Of a stretch of DNA of 64,000 nucleotides, positions 48,966 to 60,728 are shown in pieces. The notes below the pieces were generated by a model. The model saw only the letters and a list, made by a program, of their open reading frames with translations. It searched no databases and was not told where the DNA came from. Numbering within the stretch: the first letter of the stretch is position 1; each line of letters begins with the position of its first letter. The stretch covers positions 10,574,510-10,638,509 of the forward strand of contig NC_066850.1 in assembly GCF_001640805.2 (NCBI RefSeq), read 5' to 3'. This DNA is from Lates calcarifer. Its lineage: Eukaryota; Chordata; Actinopteri; Centropomidae. The position numbers were made by a program, and so were the translations under genes.

Positions 48966-51900
48966 ACAGCTTTCAGTTTGCTAACATTGGCTAACATTAG
49001 CCAGCATTAGCTGTTGGCCATACCATACCAAATAGAGCTCTCGCAATAAATCCTCTGATCATATTGAATAGAACAAAGGTCCATTTTAAAGCATATGATG
49101 TTAACCTTTCATTTGTATCAGAAAGATTTTGTTATGTCCTCTCTCAAAAGTTACTTAGTCTCGCTTTAAGAGCAAGCCAGGAGTTTAATTTATTTTGTCC
49201 AAAACATTTGTTAGCAGCTCTCTGAATTAAAATTTATTTTTAAAGTTTTTATCTTTAACAATCAAGGTTTTAAAATGGGAATTTACTTATATACTTTGGT
49301 GTCTATTCCTTACAAATTCTCTTCATCAGTCGACCTGGCAACTGAAATGAAAACGAAGCTGGTTGGAAGACATCACCAGTCCTCCCAGATCTTCAGATAT
49401 ACAGTACAAACCAAAGACTTTTTGATGAGAACAAAACCTCACTCAGCATTATGAAGTCATGAACTAAACCTACAATTAGATAATTAAATAGCAACTGATG
49501 CCACCCCTGTCTGAACTGCACTGCAGCTACTATATGCCCTTCACACACTGTCTCTGGTACCTGAAATACAGCTTGTGTAATAGATAGTAAAGTGAGCCGG
49601 ACAAAAGTCTTTCAGTGTATCTGGAATTTTTGGAGCAGCAATGAAGAAAGCTACAGCAACCAACTTCAAATCATCTGACTATCAATATTTCAGTTTGTCA
49701 CTTGTGCAAAATAATTAATAAAGCCTAAAATGTGGGAGTCATTCACGACTCAGTTGGGTGTTAAATAATTCTAATTTCCTGAGGCTCACTGTCCAAGAAA
49801 CTGTTTGATTACAGCGCTGTTATTTATGGTGCTCAATTGCCTTCTGTAGAAAAAAAATACTGACAAATTGTTCACCATTCCTGCTGAATAAACCACTTGT
49901 CAACATCACAGAAATGGCTGGCGAGTTCTTTTATACAGCATGCATATTACTCATAAAATCTCTGGGGAAATATCATCCCATAAAGGCTTTACTCCTATTA
50001 TGCAACATCACAGTGGTAAACTCTACTGTGTGGATTCAGACACAAAAACAGAAGATTGTTACAAAGCAGAGGTTTCTCTTAGTGCAAATCTTTTAAGGCA
50101 TTTCGGCTATAGATGAAGCCGTAATTCAAGCTGAGGCTTTTGTGCACTGTGCAGGATGAAACTGAGCGTGCTGGGTGTGCTGAATGACAAAGTGATGCTT
50201 CCTAAGAGATGGCAGGGTCTGCCAAAGCAAACAGAGCTGGGGCGTGGTGCTCCCTGAGGCCAGAGCTGCATGTTCAGCTCTTTGGAGGATGCTTGTAGTG
50301 ACAGTGCTGAGCTCTGGCTTGCTTGCTGTCAGCTGGTTTTTTAACAGATGTGTATGGGACAACAAGTAAACCCTGGCTCTCTGGCCGACATTCAGCAGAC
50401 GGCAGAGATCAAAATGTGGAGCAGCGGGGAGGTTGGCGATGTCCCGGTCATCCCAGCCATCCTGGATGTTATTTCATCCTTTTTGATGACTAATACAGAA
50501 TCAATTATCTCACCCTAATGGTCCAATTGCAGGCTGCAAGCTTGCAAGATTTAGAGTTCAAATAAATCAGAGAGAAATTGTGTGCAGAGAGGCCACGGCA
50601 GTGGCGGGTAACCAAGCCATAACAAATAAGCCAATTATCAAAGTGAATACGGATGTGCACTATCATCCAGGTGTAATTATTATAAAACACAAACCTCAGG
50701 ATGTCTTAAAAATGCTCTGTTTATCCTCTTATATGTGCTAATTTTGGATTACATGGTGACTCAAGAAGTGCAACACAAAGCTGTTTGAATAACCTCAAGA
50801 ACCAGGATGGTTCTGGAAAGAACACGATCCTTTCCCATTGATCTGCGTGCACTCAGGATCCAGTGCATCTAAGGACACAGATTTTGGACTGAGCCCTGAA
50901 ACACAATCTCTCCACACTCTTCAACTCCTCATCTTAAGCACACAATTGTCTTTTGAATGACCTTGTGGTCTGTTTTACTATACTCACCAATTTTACTACT
51001 TATTCTACTGGTTGTTTTACAGGAAAAGTGGTTGTAAGGCTTCATCAGTCTTCAACCATTGATTTTTTTTCTGTTAAACACACAGGATTTCACTTTGCTG
51101 GGTTTTAACTTTTGCTCCTCACTGTTGTCAGTTTAGCATTTGCTGTCTCTAATCCCAAATATTTTCAGATCCTGAGGCTCAGGTCCAGCCTTGGCTTGTG
51201 ATGAGTTGATCATGACAAATTTACAAGTAGCCTAGTGTCGTATTTTATCATTACTGTGAGCCAAGACCAAATGTAAAAGCAAACAGAGGCAAAAGAGTCT
51301 AGCAAGTGCACTGTGAGCCTCCTGCTACGAAGGGAAAATTAGCAGTTAGATTAAAGCATGTGTAAAGAAAAAAAAAGGAAAAAAAAAGTGTTGAAACCAT
51401 TGGAGGAGATTCTCCCTCTTTCTCAATTTCAGTCGACAGTGGAAATTCACTGAGGCTTGATTATAGCAGGAGAGAGTGTTGGCTCAGCTGTGTGCTTTAA
51501 GAACCCATGATGTCAGAGCCTTATTTTCCTTGGAGAGACTCTCATCAGCTGCATTGTTCCAGGAAACCATGGTCTGTTCTCTGGGCAACAAAAAAATCCT
51601 GCCCAAAATGCACCCCCCTCCCCCCAATCCCTTTTGCACCCGCATCCCTGCTGAATGCAGCACGCCGGCCTCTGGCACGACTCAAGACACACACATAGAC
51701 ATGAAGCATCATGCATGGAGCATCAGTGCAACAACTTTCCTTTGAACCAAAGCTTCCTCTGGTGTTTGTCTTTTCCTTCTTTTCATTTTCTATTGGAAGA
51801 TGAGTGTCTGTGATGAAAGGCAGCATGTTAATACAGGACAGGGGAAATAATGTGCTGGCCCCTGGAGGATTATAAAACAATGCTGCTACTGATGTCATAG

Positions 51901-52969
51901 GGCCCTAGATTTCTGAGGTCTCTTTACGCACAAAGCTGTAGGCGGTGTGATTGAAATACAGCACTGGCGAGTGACAGGTGATGCAAGCAGCTGACAGAGC
52001 TGATGAAAAAACTACTCTGCAGCTTCCTCGAGTTCAAAATTTAAACCATGCACGACACTGAATCGAACCTGGACACAATTAGCGACTGCTTACAAACAGG
52101 ACTGACTGTAAATCAGCGACAGCACAGTAGTTGAATAAACTTTACTGGCATTGGTTAGAGGTTCAACGAAACGTGTTTTGGAAACATGAAGTCTTAGTAA
52201 ATAACGTTCATGGATACCCACCAAATCACATCTGGTCCTCATAAGATTATTTGACTCTTGGCTTTTTTGCTAATGTTCTTTGTTAGAGAATTATGGTAAT
52301 GATTTCTTAGAAATTCAGACCAGGAAAAAATCGCAGTTACCAGATAAAGACCTTCACCACGACTCAGAGTTCATCGAATCTTCAGAGGAGGTGCCAAGGA
52401 AGCTGATAGAGCCCAGAAGCTTTGGATCAGGTGGACTCAAAGTGATTTGCAGTGCGTCTATCGTCCATATAAGTTCATGAATATGGCCTATATCAGGAGA
52501 AATGTGGGAAATGGGAGAGAGACATTATCAGTAAGAGAGAAAGAGCGAGAAAGGTTACAACAACAGAGCATGGAGCTCACAAGTTCAGTTGTGCTTCTGC
52601 TGGAACGGCCGTGCCCCTGTGGACAAGTTCAGTCCTTCAGTAGAAGTCCTCACCCTCCAAAAATAATACTTACAAAATAAAGGCTGACCGCTCCAAGTAA
52701 AATCACTTCAGCTGAGTTCAATAGCTATTATTCATGTCCCAGTTCTCTATCCCATACGCTACGGCTCCTGTGATGTTAATAAGGTAAGCCTTTTGAGCCG
52801 AGAAGAAGCCTGTGAGGAGCTATGTCAACATGACAGCCCTTTGGTTTTTGCTAGCCTCCGCCTTTTATCATCAGCTGACGATTGCCGCCTCGGTGTGAGT
52901 GCTTGTCGATCAAATGCTTCAAGGGTTTGATCGCAGAGCTGTGGTGTATCAAATTCTCCCTTAAATGAA

Positions 52970-53180
52970 TAGGTCAACATTTTTTTTTAGTTGCATATTG
53001 CTGCAGTTAGAGAAGATCAACACTACTCTCATATCTGTGAGGTAAATATGAAGTTACAGCCATTAGCTGGTTAGCATCGCACAAAGACTGGAAAGACAGG
53101 CAAAACAGCTAGCATGGTTTTAACAGTTACAAAGTCTCCCTACAACCAACTCTTAAGCTCATTAATGAACACACTACCTT
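52970..53180 (+). repeat. Half-copy of the fold-back family
   Basis: Left-arm sequence: atatctgtgaggtaaatatg, aagttacagccattagctgg, and gcacaaagactggaaagaca. Confidence 0.6.
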
Positions 53181-55374
53181 GCCATGCTAGTGGCTCAGTG
53201 AGATAATACTTTTGTGAAAACCCATTGACTACCCCATTTATTTTCTGGGGGACACGAGGGAATTGCTTCACAAGGCATTGTGGGATTCCAGGCCATGTGG
53301 AACTATATATTTATTTTCATGCAAATGAGGGTGAAATTCGCCTGGTGGCTAAGCAGTGTTTTGCCTCTTTTGTCCCTGGCCTCCAAGTTTACATCACATT
53401 CACTGCTGGAGAAAGTGCAGGTTGCTTATTCACACATTGTTTGCTAACAAGCAATACTTCTAGTGCTTTGAGTCCCACTAACAAAACTCAAGCACCACAA
53501 TGTGGCGTTTCATTAAGTTAGATTTAAAAAATTTGAAGATTTAAATGTAGTATAATGGAGAGAAAGACATACTATGCCTTTAATTTCAGGTCTTTTTGTT
53601 TAATTGGTCGCTACAGGTTGTTGTCAGGGTAACCTGTGGTAATTAGTAGCACGTGAGGAAGAAACGAGGCAGAGACGGAGAAACGCAGCACGAGAAAAGA
53701 AGAGGGTTGACAGTCCCGTGAATGTTCGTTTAAACAGAGAAAAACGGTAGCTGTGGTTGAAGACATTCCGACACATTTCTCTGCCTAATTTCACGTGAGT
53801 AGGGTTAATGTTAGTGCGCGTGCCTCTGCGCATAACCGAAGTTTGTCAGTAACTGAAGGTGTGTAGCCGTTAGCCACTTAGCTTCGTGGAGAGGACGGAG
53901 TCACATGACGGACTGTTGTTAAAAGGTGTTAAAGGGTCAGAGAGCGCCATTAATGACCGACCTGCCATTCATCTCTCGGTCTACCAAGTGTTTCTCCACG
54001 ACCAAAACCGAAATGTAAGTTAAAGTTTCTTTGCCTTAAATGAATTGTTACACTTTGGGTTACAGATATTCTGTCAATACTGAGTCTTGGGATGTGTCTT
54101 CTCAATTGAATGCAGTGCTGTGAAGCCTTTTTTAATGTGTGTTGATTGTTCAGAATTACATGAGAATGAGGGCAGAAGTTGTGTTTAGAAGTAATATTCC
54201 AGAAGGTTAACATATGGTTATGTACAAAATAAGCTGCTACAAATCCAAATGGTAGGCTATGTCATGACCAATTAAAAATAAATCCATCTACATCGCAGTG
54301 AAGCTGGTACAAATAAAGTAAATGTAACAGCAGTCTAATCAGTTTGCTGGCTGCCAGCAGTGTCACATTTTGTGCTAACTTGCAGACATGGAAGATAAAT
54401 AGATAACCATTCCACAATGAAATGGCACTTAATTCGTCTTTCTTTGGTTCTAGAGACGGATTTATAAACTACCAACACATGACATAACCATGCTGTCAGA
54501 TGATAAGTCAAAAACATAAACTACTACATCGCTGGTTTGCCATGTATTACCTATTTACGTTTTTGTGTGTACATGTAAGTGTGTGTGTAGAGCCATATTA
54601 AATATTTCATGTGAGTTTAAAGAACAATAGTGGTAAAGGTGGGAGAAAAGGTTTCTTAGACATAGACCATTTCGCAAATACTGCCATCCTGGATTTTGAC
54701 AAGCCAGTAATGTAGGTTGGGCGGTACATTGTGGGATTGTTAGATCATATTGCATCACGAGTTAGCCATCCAACCCAATGAGACATACAGAAACAGGTTT
54801 TAAGTAAATGGAATGAAGACAGACAGCTGTGCCAACACAATCCATTAAAATATAAATGGCATTTTCAACAGAGAGGTCCACCATCCCAGATTTCTCTCTG
54901 CCAGAGTGCATGTTAACACTACAGTAAGAGGAATGTAAAATAATAACAATAAAAAAGGACAAATGACTGAGAGTAGTTTATAGTAGTTTATATTAGTTTT
55001 ATATTATTTTATATTTACCACAGAATTCATACAAATGGTTCTGGACATAATATAGTTTTGGTTGTAAATGCACCAGAAAGATAATACACTGTTGGAGCTA
55101 CCCAAAGCTTCAGTTATTTTCTCTTTATTATGGTTAGATCAGGCAAGTTGCCTGGTGAGATGTGGAGACATTTCTACTGGTCTGTTGTGAGAATGTCATA
55201 GACCAGCTGATACTGCTTTATCCTCTATTGTCTTTTCTCTTCAACAGTCCAATGCTAATAATCTCACTGTGTCAGATGGCTATGTTTTGCTGCAATGTGG
55301 CTTAACATATGGCTTGTCAGAATTCATGATGATGGTATTTATGAAATAGTCTATGTCTAAGACGCTGCAAGATG

Positions 55375-55495
55375 ATTTTAGATTAGAATGATGATCCATC
55401 CAAAAGTTATGGAGATATTTCAGTTTCGACCAGTGTTGGACCACTCAACAGATTGATGTTGCTAGCTCTAGAGCTGGGACACTAGCATGGCTAAA
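55375..55495 (+). repeat. Dispersed repeat fragment
   Basis: gatccatccaaaagttatgg and agatatttcagtttcgacca match the 3' part of the repeat at 36225-36640. Confidence 0.6.
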
Positions 55496-55649
55496 AAAAA
55501 AAGACAGGTTGTGGTTTTATGATGGAGTATGAGTCAGACACTTATGTGTCAGTGACTTCAAGATCTCAGGAAGTTACTAACAAGATATAACCTGTTAATT
55601 GGTTAGATCTAGAGGTCCATTTAGGTGGATTTTGTCACTGTAGGTCAAA

Positions 55650-55805
55650 ACCAGGCCTAGCTGTCTCCCTCTGTTTTCAGTCCTCGTGCTAAGCTAATTT
55701 AACCATCTCCTGCTTGTAGCTTCATCATTAATCATCAATTTTCTCATCTAACTCTCCATATGAAAGCAAATAAGCATATTTCCCAAAATGTCAAACTTTT
55801 CCTTC
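55650..55805 (-). repeat. Half-copy of the fold-back family, reversed
   Basis: ctagctgtctccctctgttt, cctcgtgctaagctaattta and tttcccaaaatgtcaaactt are the reverse complement of the family's left arm. Confidence 0.65.
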
Positions 55806-56320
55806 AAAGTGATTCATCATTTTCTTCAATAGCCTGTCTGTATTAGTCTCAGTTTGGAGGTTTTCATACGTGTTACTGACCTTTGTCAATGCTCCATCAT
55901 CGTCATTTTGTTCAGCCGTATGCAGCCACTGATGCCATTCAGAGAGAAGAGACTCAGTACAACCATTCATCAGGTCTCTCCACTATCACCTGCTGGGTTC
56001 ATTTCAGCATGTGGATTTTGTGAGAAGAGATTCACAGTTAATTCCTGCACTTTCACCTCCTTTGAGTCCTCTTGACCCCCAACTCTGTGATGTGGAGGGA
56101 CTTACAGCCCACTATATTTCCCCTCTTCAGCCATTTGAATGCATCACATTTCTAAAACAGACAAAATAGAGCTATTCACCCTTTTCTTTACAAAGGAACA
56201 TGAAGTTGCTCTGACCTTTAAATGTCTTGTCATCTTTGGCCCTTAAGATGGATGCACCCCTACATGTGATGTGTTTATGTTAAACAGTTATGAGGTGTAA
56301 GCGAAATCACTCCCTCAAAA

Positions 56321-56326
56321 TATAAA
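56321..56326 (+). promoter_or_regulatory. TATA box of pmch
   Basis: TATAAA lies 74 nt upstream of the pmch ATG, leaving room for a 5' UTR of about 40-45 nt. This fits the compact, TATA-driven promoter of a neuropeptide gene. Confidence 0.7.
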
Positions 56327-56394
56327 GAAGCTGAGAGCCGAGTTACAACAGTCATTAGGCGAGGCAAGATCAGTCACTAAATATTGCAGACACC

Positions 56395-56643
56395 ATGATC
56401 TCTGTCTACTCCTTCTTGTTTACTCTGGTGCTGTTCTCCGAGCTGAGCAGCCACTTGCTAACTGTAGCCATACCTGCAACTAAACTAGAGGATGGTATAA
56501 CAGAGCAAGATGGCCTCGGTTCATTACTGGGCAGTGAACCCATAACTGAGCCTGTCGAGGCTCCCCCCGTGTACAGACGAAATCTTGTGCTGGACAGCAA
56601 CGTCAGGGATGAAGATGGGAACCCCAAATTCATCATTGTCTCG
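56395..56643 (+). CDS. pmch: pmch exon 1: signal peptide and prohormone body
   Basis: Eighty-three codons run from ATG to IIVS with a strong donor, GTAAGT. After the signal peptide, the ...RRNLVLDSNVRDEDGNPKFI region is the prohormone body. The ATG is the first after the TATA box. Confidence 0.95.
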
Positions 56644-58667
56644 GTAAGTGACACATCACAATTGTTTAAGAATTTTGTAAGTTTGAAGGTGTTTAAAGAG
56701 CCAGTTTACCCAACACCACTTTCTGATGAGTCACGAATTAGAGAGGGCTGATTCGCTTCAGCAGATTTGTTAGGTTTATTCAGGAGTGAGAAATAATTTT
56801 CCACTGCTTTAGGCTAGTTATGAGCCTCTATCCCAATACAATGGAAATAACTAGAATTTCATTGGTGATAGTCACAGCTTTGAAAAATGACCTTCAAAAT
56901 ATTCAGTAACTGTATAACAGTGTCATGGAACAATTATATAATACACAGAACATGATGTGAACAGTTTTCATAAGAACCACAATATTTATTAATTAGTAGA
57001 ACAGTTCATTTGAAAATAAATCTTCATGGGATAGGACAGCTTTAAAGGGACAGTGATTCTGGAAAAATGATGCACATGGTTAGTTATATGTGTAGAGGGG
57101 TGTGGAGTTGTCCTAAGCAGGGCAGCACTCTAATTACATTATTTATTCATGCAAGGACATTTTGTATTTAGAAATTCTCTGCCTTTAAGATGGGGAATTT
57201 GGCAAGAGAAGACCAAAAGCAAAAGTATTTTTCCTTACCTGAGCCCCACACCTTTCAAACTCCACATCTCCAGTTTGTAACATGGGCTGTCTGTCACAAA
57301 TTTGTAGTAGTAGTATTGAGTTTTTAGTATTGCACAAATTTGCCCAAAACTTTACTTAATTTATTTGTAGTGGTCTGCTTTGTGACTTCCTATCAGTGCC
57401 TCGACAAACAAAACCAGAACTATCTGTGTGGCTAAATGCCGTAAGAGGAAAGCAAGAAAATATGTTTTTGCCATTTGGGTGAACCAAAACTTTAACGTCG
57501 TTAGATTGTAACATATTAATTCTGGTCATTTTTGCCAGCTATTTGGATTATTCTCAGTTAATTTATCCCACATTAACTGGATATTGTCCATTTGCAGTCA
57601 TTGAGCTGGTGTTATTCTGCCAATGACAGTCATGCATCATAACTATTCATTGTATGAGATTTATTTCTATAAACAACCTCAACTAACCATAGTTCAACAA
57701 CAGCAAAGAGCACATTATCTTCATCCTGTGCCTGAACATTTGACCCTTTTCAGTTGGCCACCATCCTTGTGTCTACTGTTATAGACTATATTTCATAAGT
57801 CTATATTTCATACACATCTATGAAAAGTTCTTATGGCAGCATTGGAAAACCGGGAAATACTATTAGCTGAAAAGGTCAAATGATCACAAGTCTATAAAGA
57901 TTTATTGGAATCACTGTGGGAAGAATGATGATATATCTGTGCTCCCTCAAACGTTTGGCTGCTATGTGTAAAGAGTTTATCTGGCGGCTGCGTCTCCTGT
58001 GTGTCATGAACATGGTGGTTATCTCTGCGGTAATGGGGAACAGGCAACCATGATGGAGAGAACAAAGGCATCTGGGTGAACCAGGGCTATGGAAGAAAAT
58101 GAGCCACTGTGATATAGTAAAAACGAGGAAACACATTTCTTCCATTTTGGGTTCCTGTGGCTTGGATCAGCTGGTAAAAGACAGATCCAACACCTGTGCT
58201 GCAAGTGAAAAGATAATCTTTGAAAGCTGTTGCAAATTTGCCTGCAACTTGACGATCCAGAGTTCAGATCTTGACGTAATGGGAATGTGTGTGTGGTCTT
58301 ATGGTGTGTCGCATGTAATCACCGATCAATACTTTGTTTCAGGACATGAGGCTGAAAGGACACAACATTCGTGGGCTGAACCCAGCCTTGACCCGGAGCC
58401 TTCCTCTGCTTACAGACCGAAGCTTGAGCCACACTCCTGTCGAGCACAGTTTGAAAATAGATCGTAGAAACACTGACCTTGACAGTAAGTACCTAAAAAA
58501 AAACAAACCAAAAAAACCCTTGTTTCTAAGAAAATCTATTTTTCCAATATCATCATACTAAACCTTTTCAAATTCCTCGATGACTAATGCTCTGTATTCT
58601 TTCCTTCCTTTTTCTAGTGCTGCGATGTATGATAGGAAGAGTGTACCGACCCTGCTGGCAAGAATAA
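56395..58667 (+). CDS. pmch: pmch, pro-melanin-concentrating hormone precursor
   Basis: Three exons (56395-56643, 58343-58484, 58618-58667) join in phase into 146 codons plus TAA. An N-terminal signal peptide is evident (MISVYSFLFTLVLFSELSSH). The C-terminus after the dibasic site IDRR reads NTDLDMLRCMIGRVYRPCWQE, with the two cysteines enclosing the ten-residue MCH ring. MCH acts through MCH receptors in feeding and, in fish, skin paling. The N-terminal extension before the ring and MLRCM make this resemble the mammalian-type hormone (human DFDMLRCMLGRVYRPCWQV) more than the 17-residue salmon-type MCH1, so it is probably the gene often called pmch/MCH2. The intron phase at the hormone (A|TG) is conserved in style. 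Convergent with parpbp, as in humans. Confidence 0.96.
58343..58484 (+). CDS. pmch: pmch exon 2: prohormone body to the dibasic site
   Basis: The exon is 142 nt, phase 0 in and phase 1 out, with donor GTAAGT. It encodes DMRLKGHNIRGLNPALTRSL onward to KIDRRNTDLD, including the RR processing site. Confidence 0.93.
58618..58667 (+). CDS. pmch: pmch exon 3: MCH ring peptide
   Basis: A 50-nt coding exon finishes the codon for Met and encodes LRCMIGRVYRPCWQE and TAA. It was found from the MCH motif rather than from frame length. Confidence 0.97.
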
Positions 58668-58780
58668 GTTTCCCCTGTGCTGCTACCCTTCCCTCAATGT
58701 GCTGTAAAGATTTCTTCCTTGTGTGTTACACTGAAATGCATTTCCTTGTAGAAAGTAAGAGTGCACAACATGAAAAACAA

Positions 58781-58786
58781 AATAAA
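58781..58786 (+). terminator. Polyadenylation signal of pmch
   Basis: AATAAA lies 114 nt after the pmch stop codon, giving the short 3' UTR typical of this gene. Confidence 0.8.
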
Positions 58787-59114
58787 AGTTTATTAAAAAT
58801 TAAAAGCCTGCATTATATTTACAGTGTTGATTTCATTGTGGCGTTTTACAGGTTAAATAGACTATACAAGTAATAACGAAAAGAAGGATCATGTCTTGAT
58901 GACCAAATTGGTCTATTCATGTTGCAGAGATTGTCAGAAAATGAATCCATTTTTCAAAATCAGTGAATCATTAAAGTCCTCTACCAAACAGAAATTGCAG
59001 ACATTTGCCGTTTCCAACTTCTCAAATATAAAGAAACACCTTTTTAAAGTGGACAATGGACGGGACATGGTTCTGGAAATTTGTTATTTGCCACCCTCTT
59101 GATATTTTATAGAC

Positions 59115-59320
59115 TTAACAAAGGAATGGTTGGACATTTTGGGAAATATACTTGTTCACTTTAACTGTCAAGAGTATTGATACTACTGCTAGTAGTTAAT
59201 TAACTTAGCAAGTATAAAGACAGGAAATAGATATTTGGCTCTGTTTAAAGGTAACAAAAAATCCCCTGTTAAATCTGTGTGCTACATATGAAGCTACTGC
59301 TGGCAGCTGGTTCGCATAGT
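59115..59320 (+). repeat. Half-copy of the fold-back family
   Basis: aaaggaatggttggacattt, gaagctactgctggcagctg and tcgcatagtttggcacaaac match the left arm. The copy lies between the convergent 3' ends of pmch and parpbp. Confidence 0.65.
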
Positions 59321-59693
59321 TTGGCACAAACAATTGGGGGAAATGGCTACACTGGCTCAGTCCAAAGTTTAATAAAAATTTGCGTTCAAGTCCGTAATTT
59401 GTACTAATTTAACATTATACATCTTGTTTGACAGTGCTACACTAGCTGTTGATCCCTACCACCAAATATCTTCTCATCAGACTCTTGGGGAAAAAGGAAA
59501 ATAAGTAAACACATAAACCTTCATTCTGATGATAAATAACTAAATTAAAAAAGTCTACTGATTTTAGCTAGACTGAAATGATCATAAGCAGCATTAACAA
59601 TTTTATCAGTGGGAGAGAACAACTGAACTTTACTCAGCTGCTTTGCATAAACTGCATTTGACTGAAAGTCCATGACATTAGTGCAAATGATGA

Positions 59694-60728
59694 TTAGACT
59701 CTGAAGAAGCTAGTTAGCTTTCCCTGTCCAGCTATTAGCTTCTTCTTACTTGAGGCCTTGTTGACATTTTTACCAGGCATCTTGACAGAGACATTAGCAA
59801 GTTGTTTCTTCTCTGGAGGCTGGTTCTCTGATTCTTCATGTTGGTCAGAATCCACCTGCTTCCTCTTGTTGCCCTTGCTTTGTATCTGAATGCCAGTTTT
59901 CTTTCTTTTGCCAGGGCCTGCACCTCTGGTTTGGGCATTTCCACTTCTTGGCTCAAGAGCAACCCCCTGCTGTACACTGCTCTGCTCCTTATTTGGACAT
60001 TCAGAGGTAGGCTTGGCTGGAAAAGATTGAAACAAAACAAAAGCGAGTGTGAAGACCTGGTAGGGAAAAAAAGGAAAATGTTGTGACGAAATTGCTGACG
60101 TTCGCTGCTAGTTGAAGCAGGCTGTGTGTTTATTCTATGAAGCTGAAATTTAACATTTGTCATGTAACCTGATGGAGCCCAGCCTGAGTTCCCACGGAAC
60201 AAAAGACAGAAGGGGAAATGGGCAAAAGGTCTGTGAGTGTGTGTGCATTTTTGGTTTTTACTACAGATGTGGGGGTGTGCAGGTTTTATAGAATGGGGAT
60301 TCATTTAATGGCTAATGGTAAGTACCAGTCCCAGGACTGGGACTGGGAAGGGTTCAAGGCCAGAGCTGAGAAGGTGTGCCTGGGCCTCAGTCCAGCTGTG
60401 TGGCGTCAGAGGAAACAGAAATGTATCCCAGCAGAAAGAGAACGCTGCACAGCTTGTGTTGACATTCTGAGCTTTTCTCTGCATGCAGCAGAGTACAGAA
60501 AGTACCTGTAATATTTCCAGAAATCAAGGTTGAGTCTGTACCTGTTGCTTTGCCCTTCACATCAGAGCTGCACTCCTCATCCACGTTGGGGGTAGTTTTG
60601 AGTTTAGGTGCTGGGTGCACACATGTGGGAACTTGGCTGGTGCTGGGGAACTCCAGCACACGGTTGAGTGGCAGCTCTTCATCTTTGTATGTGCAAGCAA
60701 ACTGGGATCGGATGACTCTGTCGGTGGC
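59694..60728 (-). CDS. parpbp: parpbp (PARI) C-terminal exons
   Basis: Two minus-strand exons, 60728-60542 and 60016-59694, join in phase (KAT-A-KPTSECPNKEQ). They encode 169 codons plus stop of a Lys/Ser/Gln-rich tail. Motifs: basic nuclear-localisation-like patches (GKRKKTG, GNKRKQ) and, at the very end, QGKLTSFF, an exact QxxLxxFF PCNA-interacting box (59703-59726). PARI is an anti-recombinase that uses PCNA binding to limit RAD51 filaments at forks; its helicase-like part is not in the window. The assignment rests on the PCNA box plus position: tail to tail with pmch, as PARPBP is in humans. The tail itself is low-complexity, so homology is weaker than for the other genes here. The rest of the gene lies to the right. 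Confidence 0.8.

Larger units (their letters stand above)
46033..56394. other. igf1 3' UTR and spacer to pmch
   Basis: The igf1 3' UTR starts here; its end is not clear, the first strong AATAAA I noted being at 49717-49722. Further on are fold-back repeat copies (48590-48965, 52970-53180, 55650-55805), candidate conserved blocks (50460-50700, 52690-52930) and a patch with relatively many CpGs (53600-54010). No coding exon is recognisable. Confidence 0.5.

Noticed and set aside
59735..60304. 189-codon minus-strand frame overlapping the last parpbp exon
   Set aside because: It runs through the intron in another frame; the frame at 60016-59694 joins the upstream exon in phase and ends in the PCNA box.
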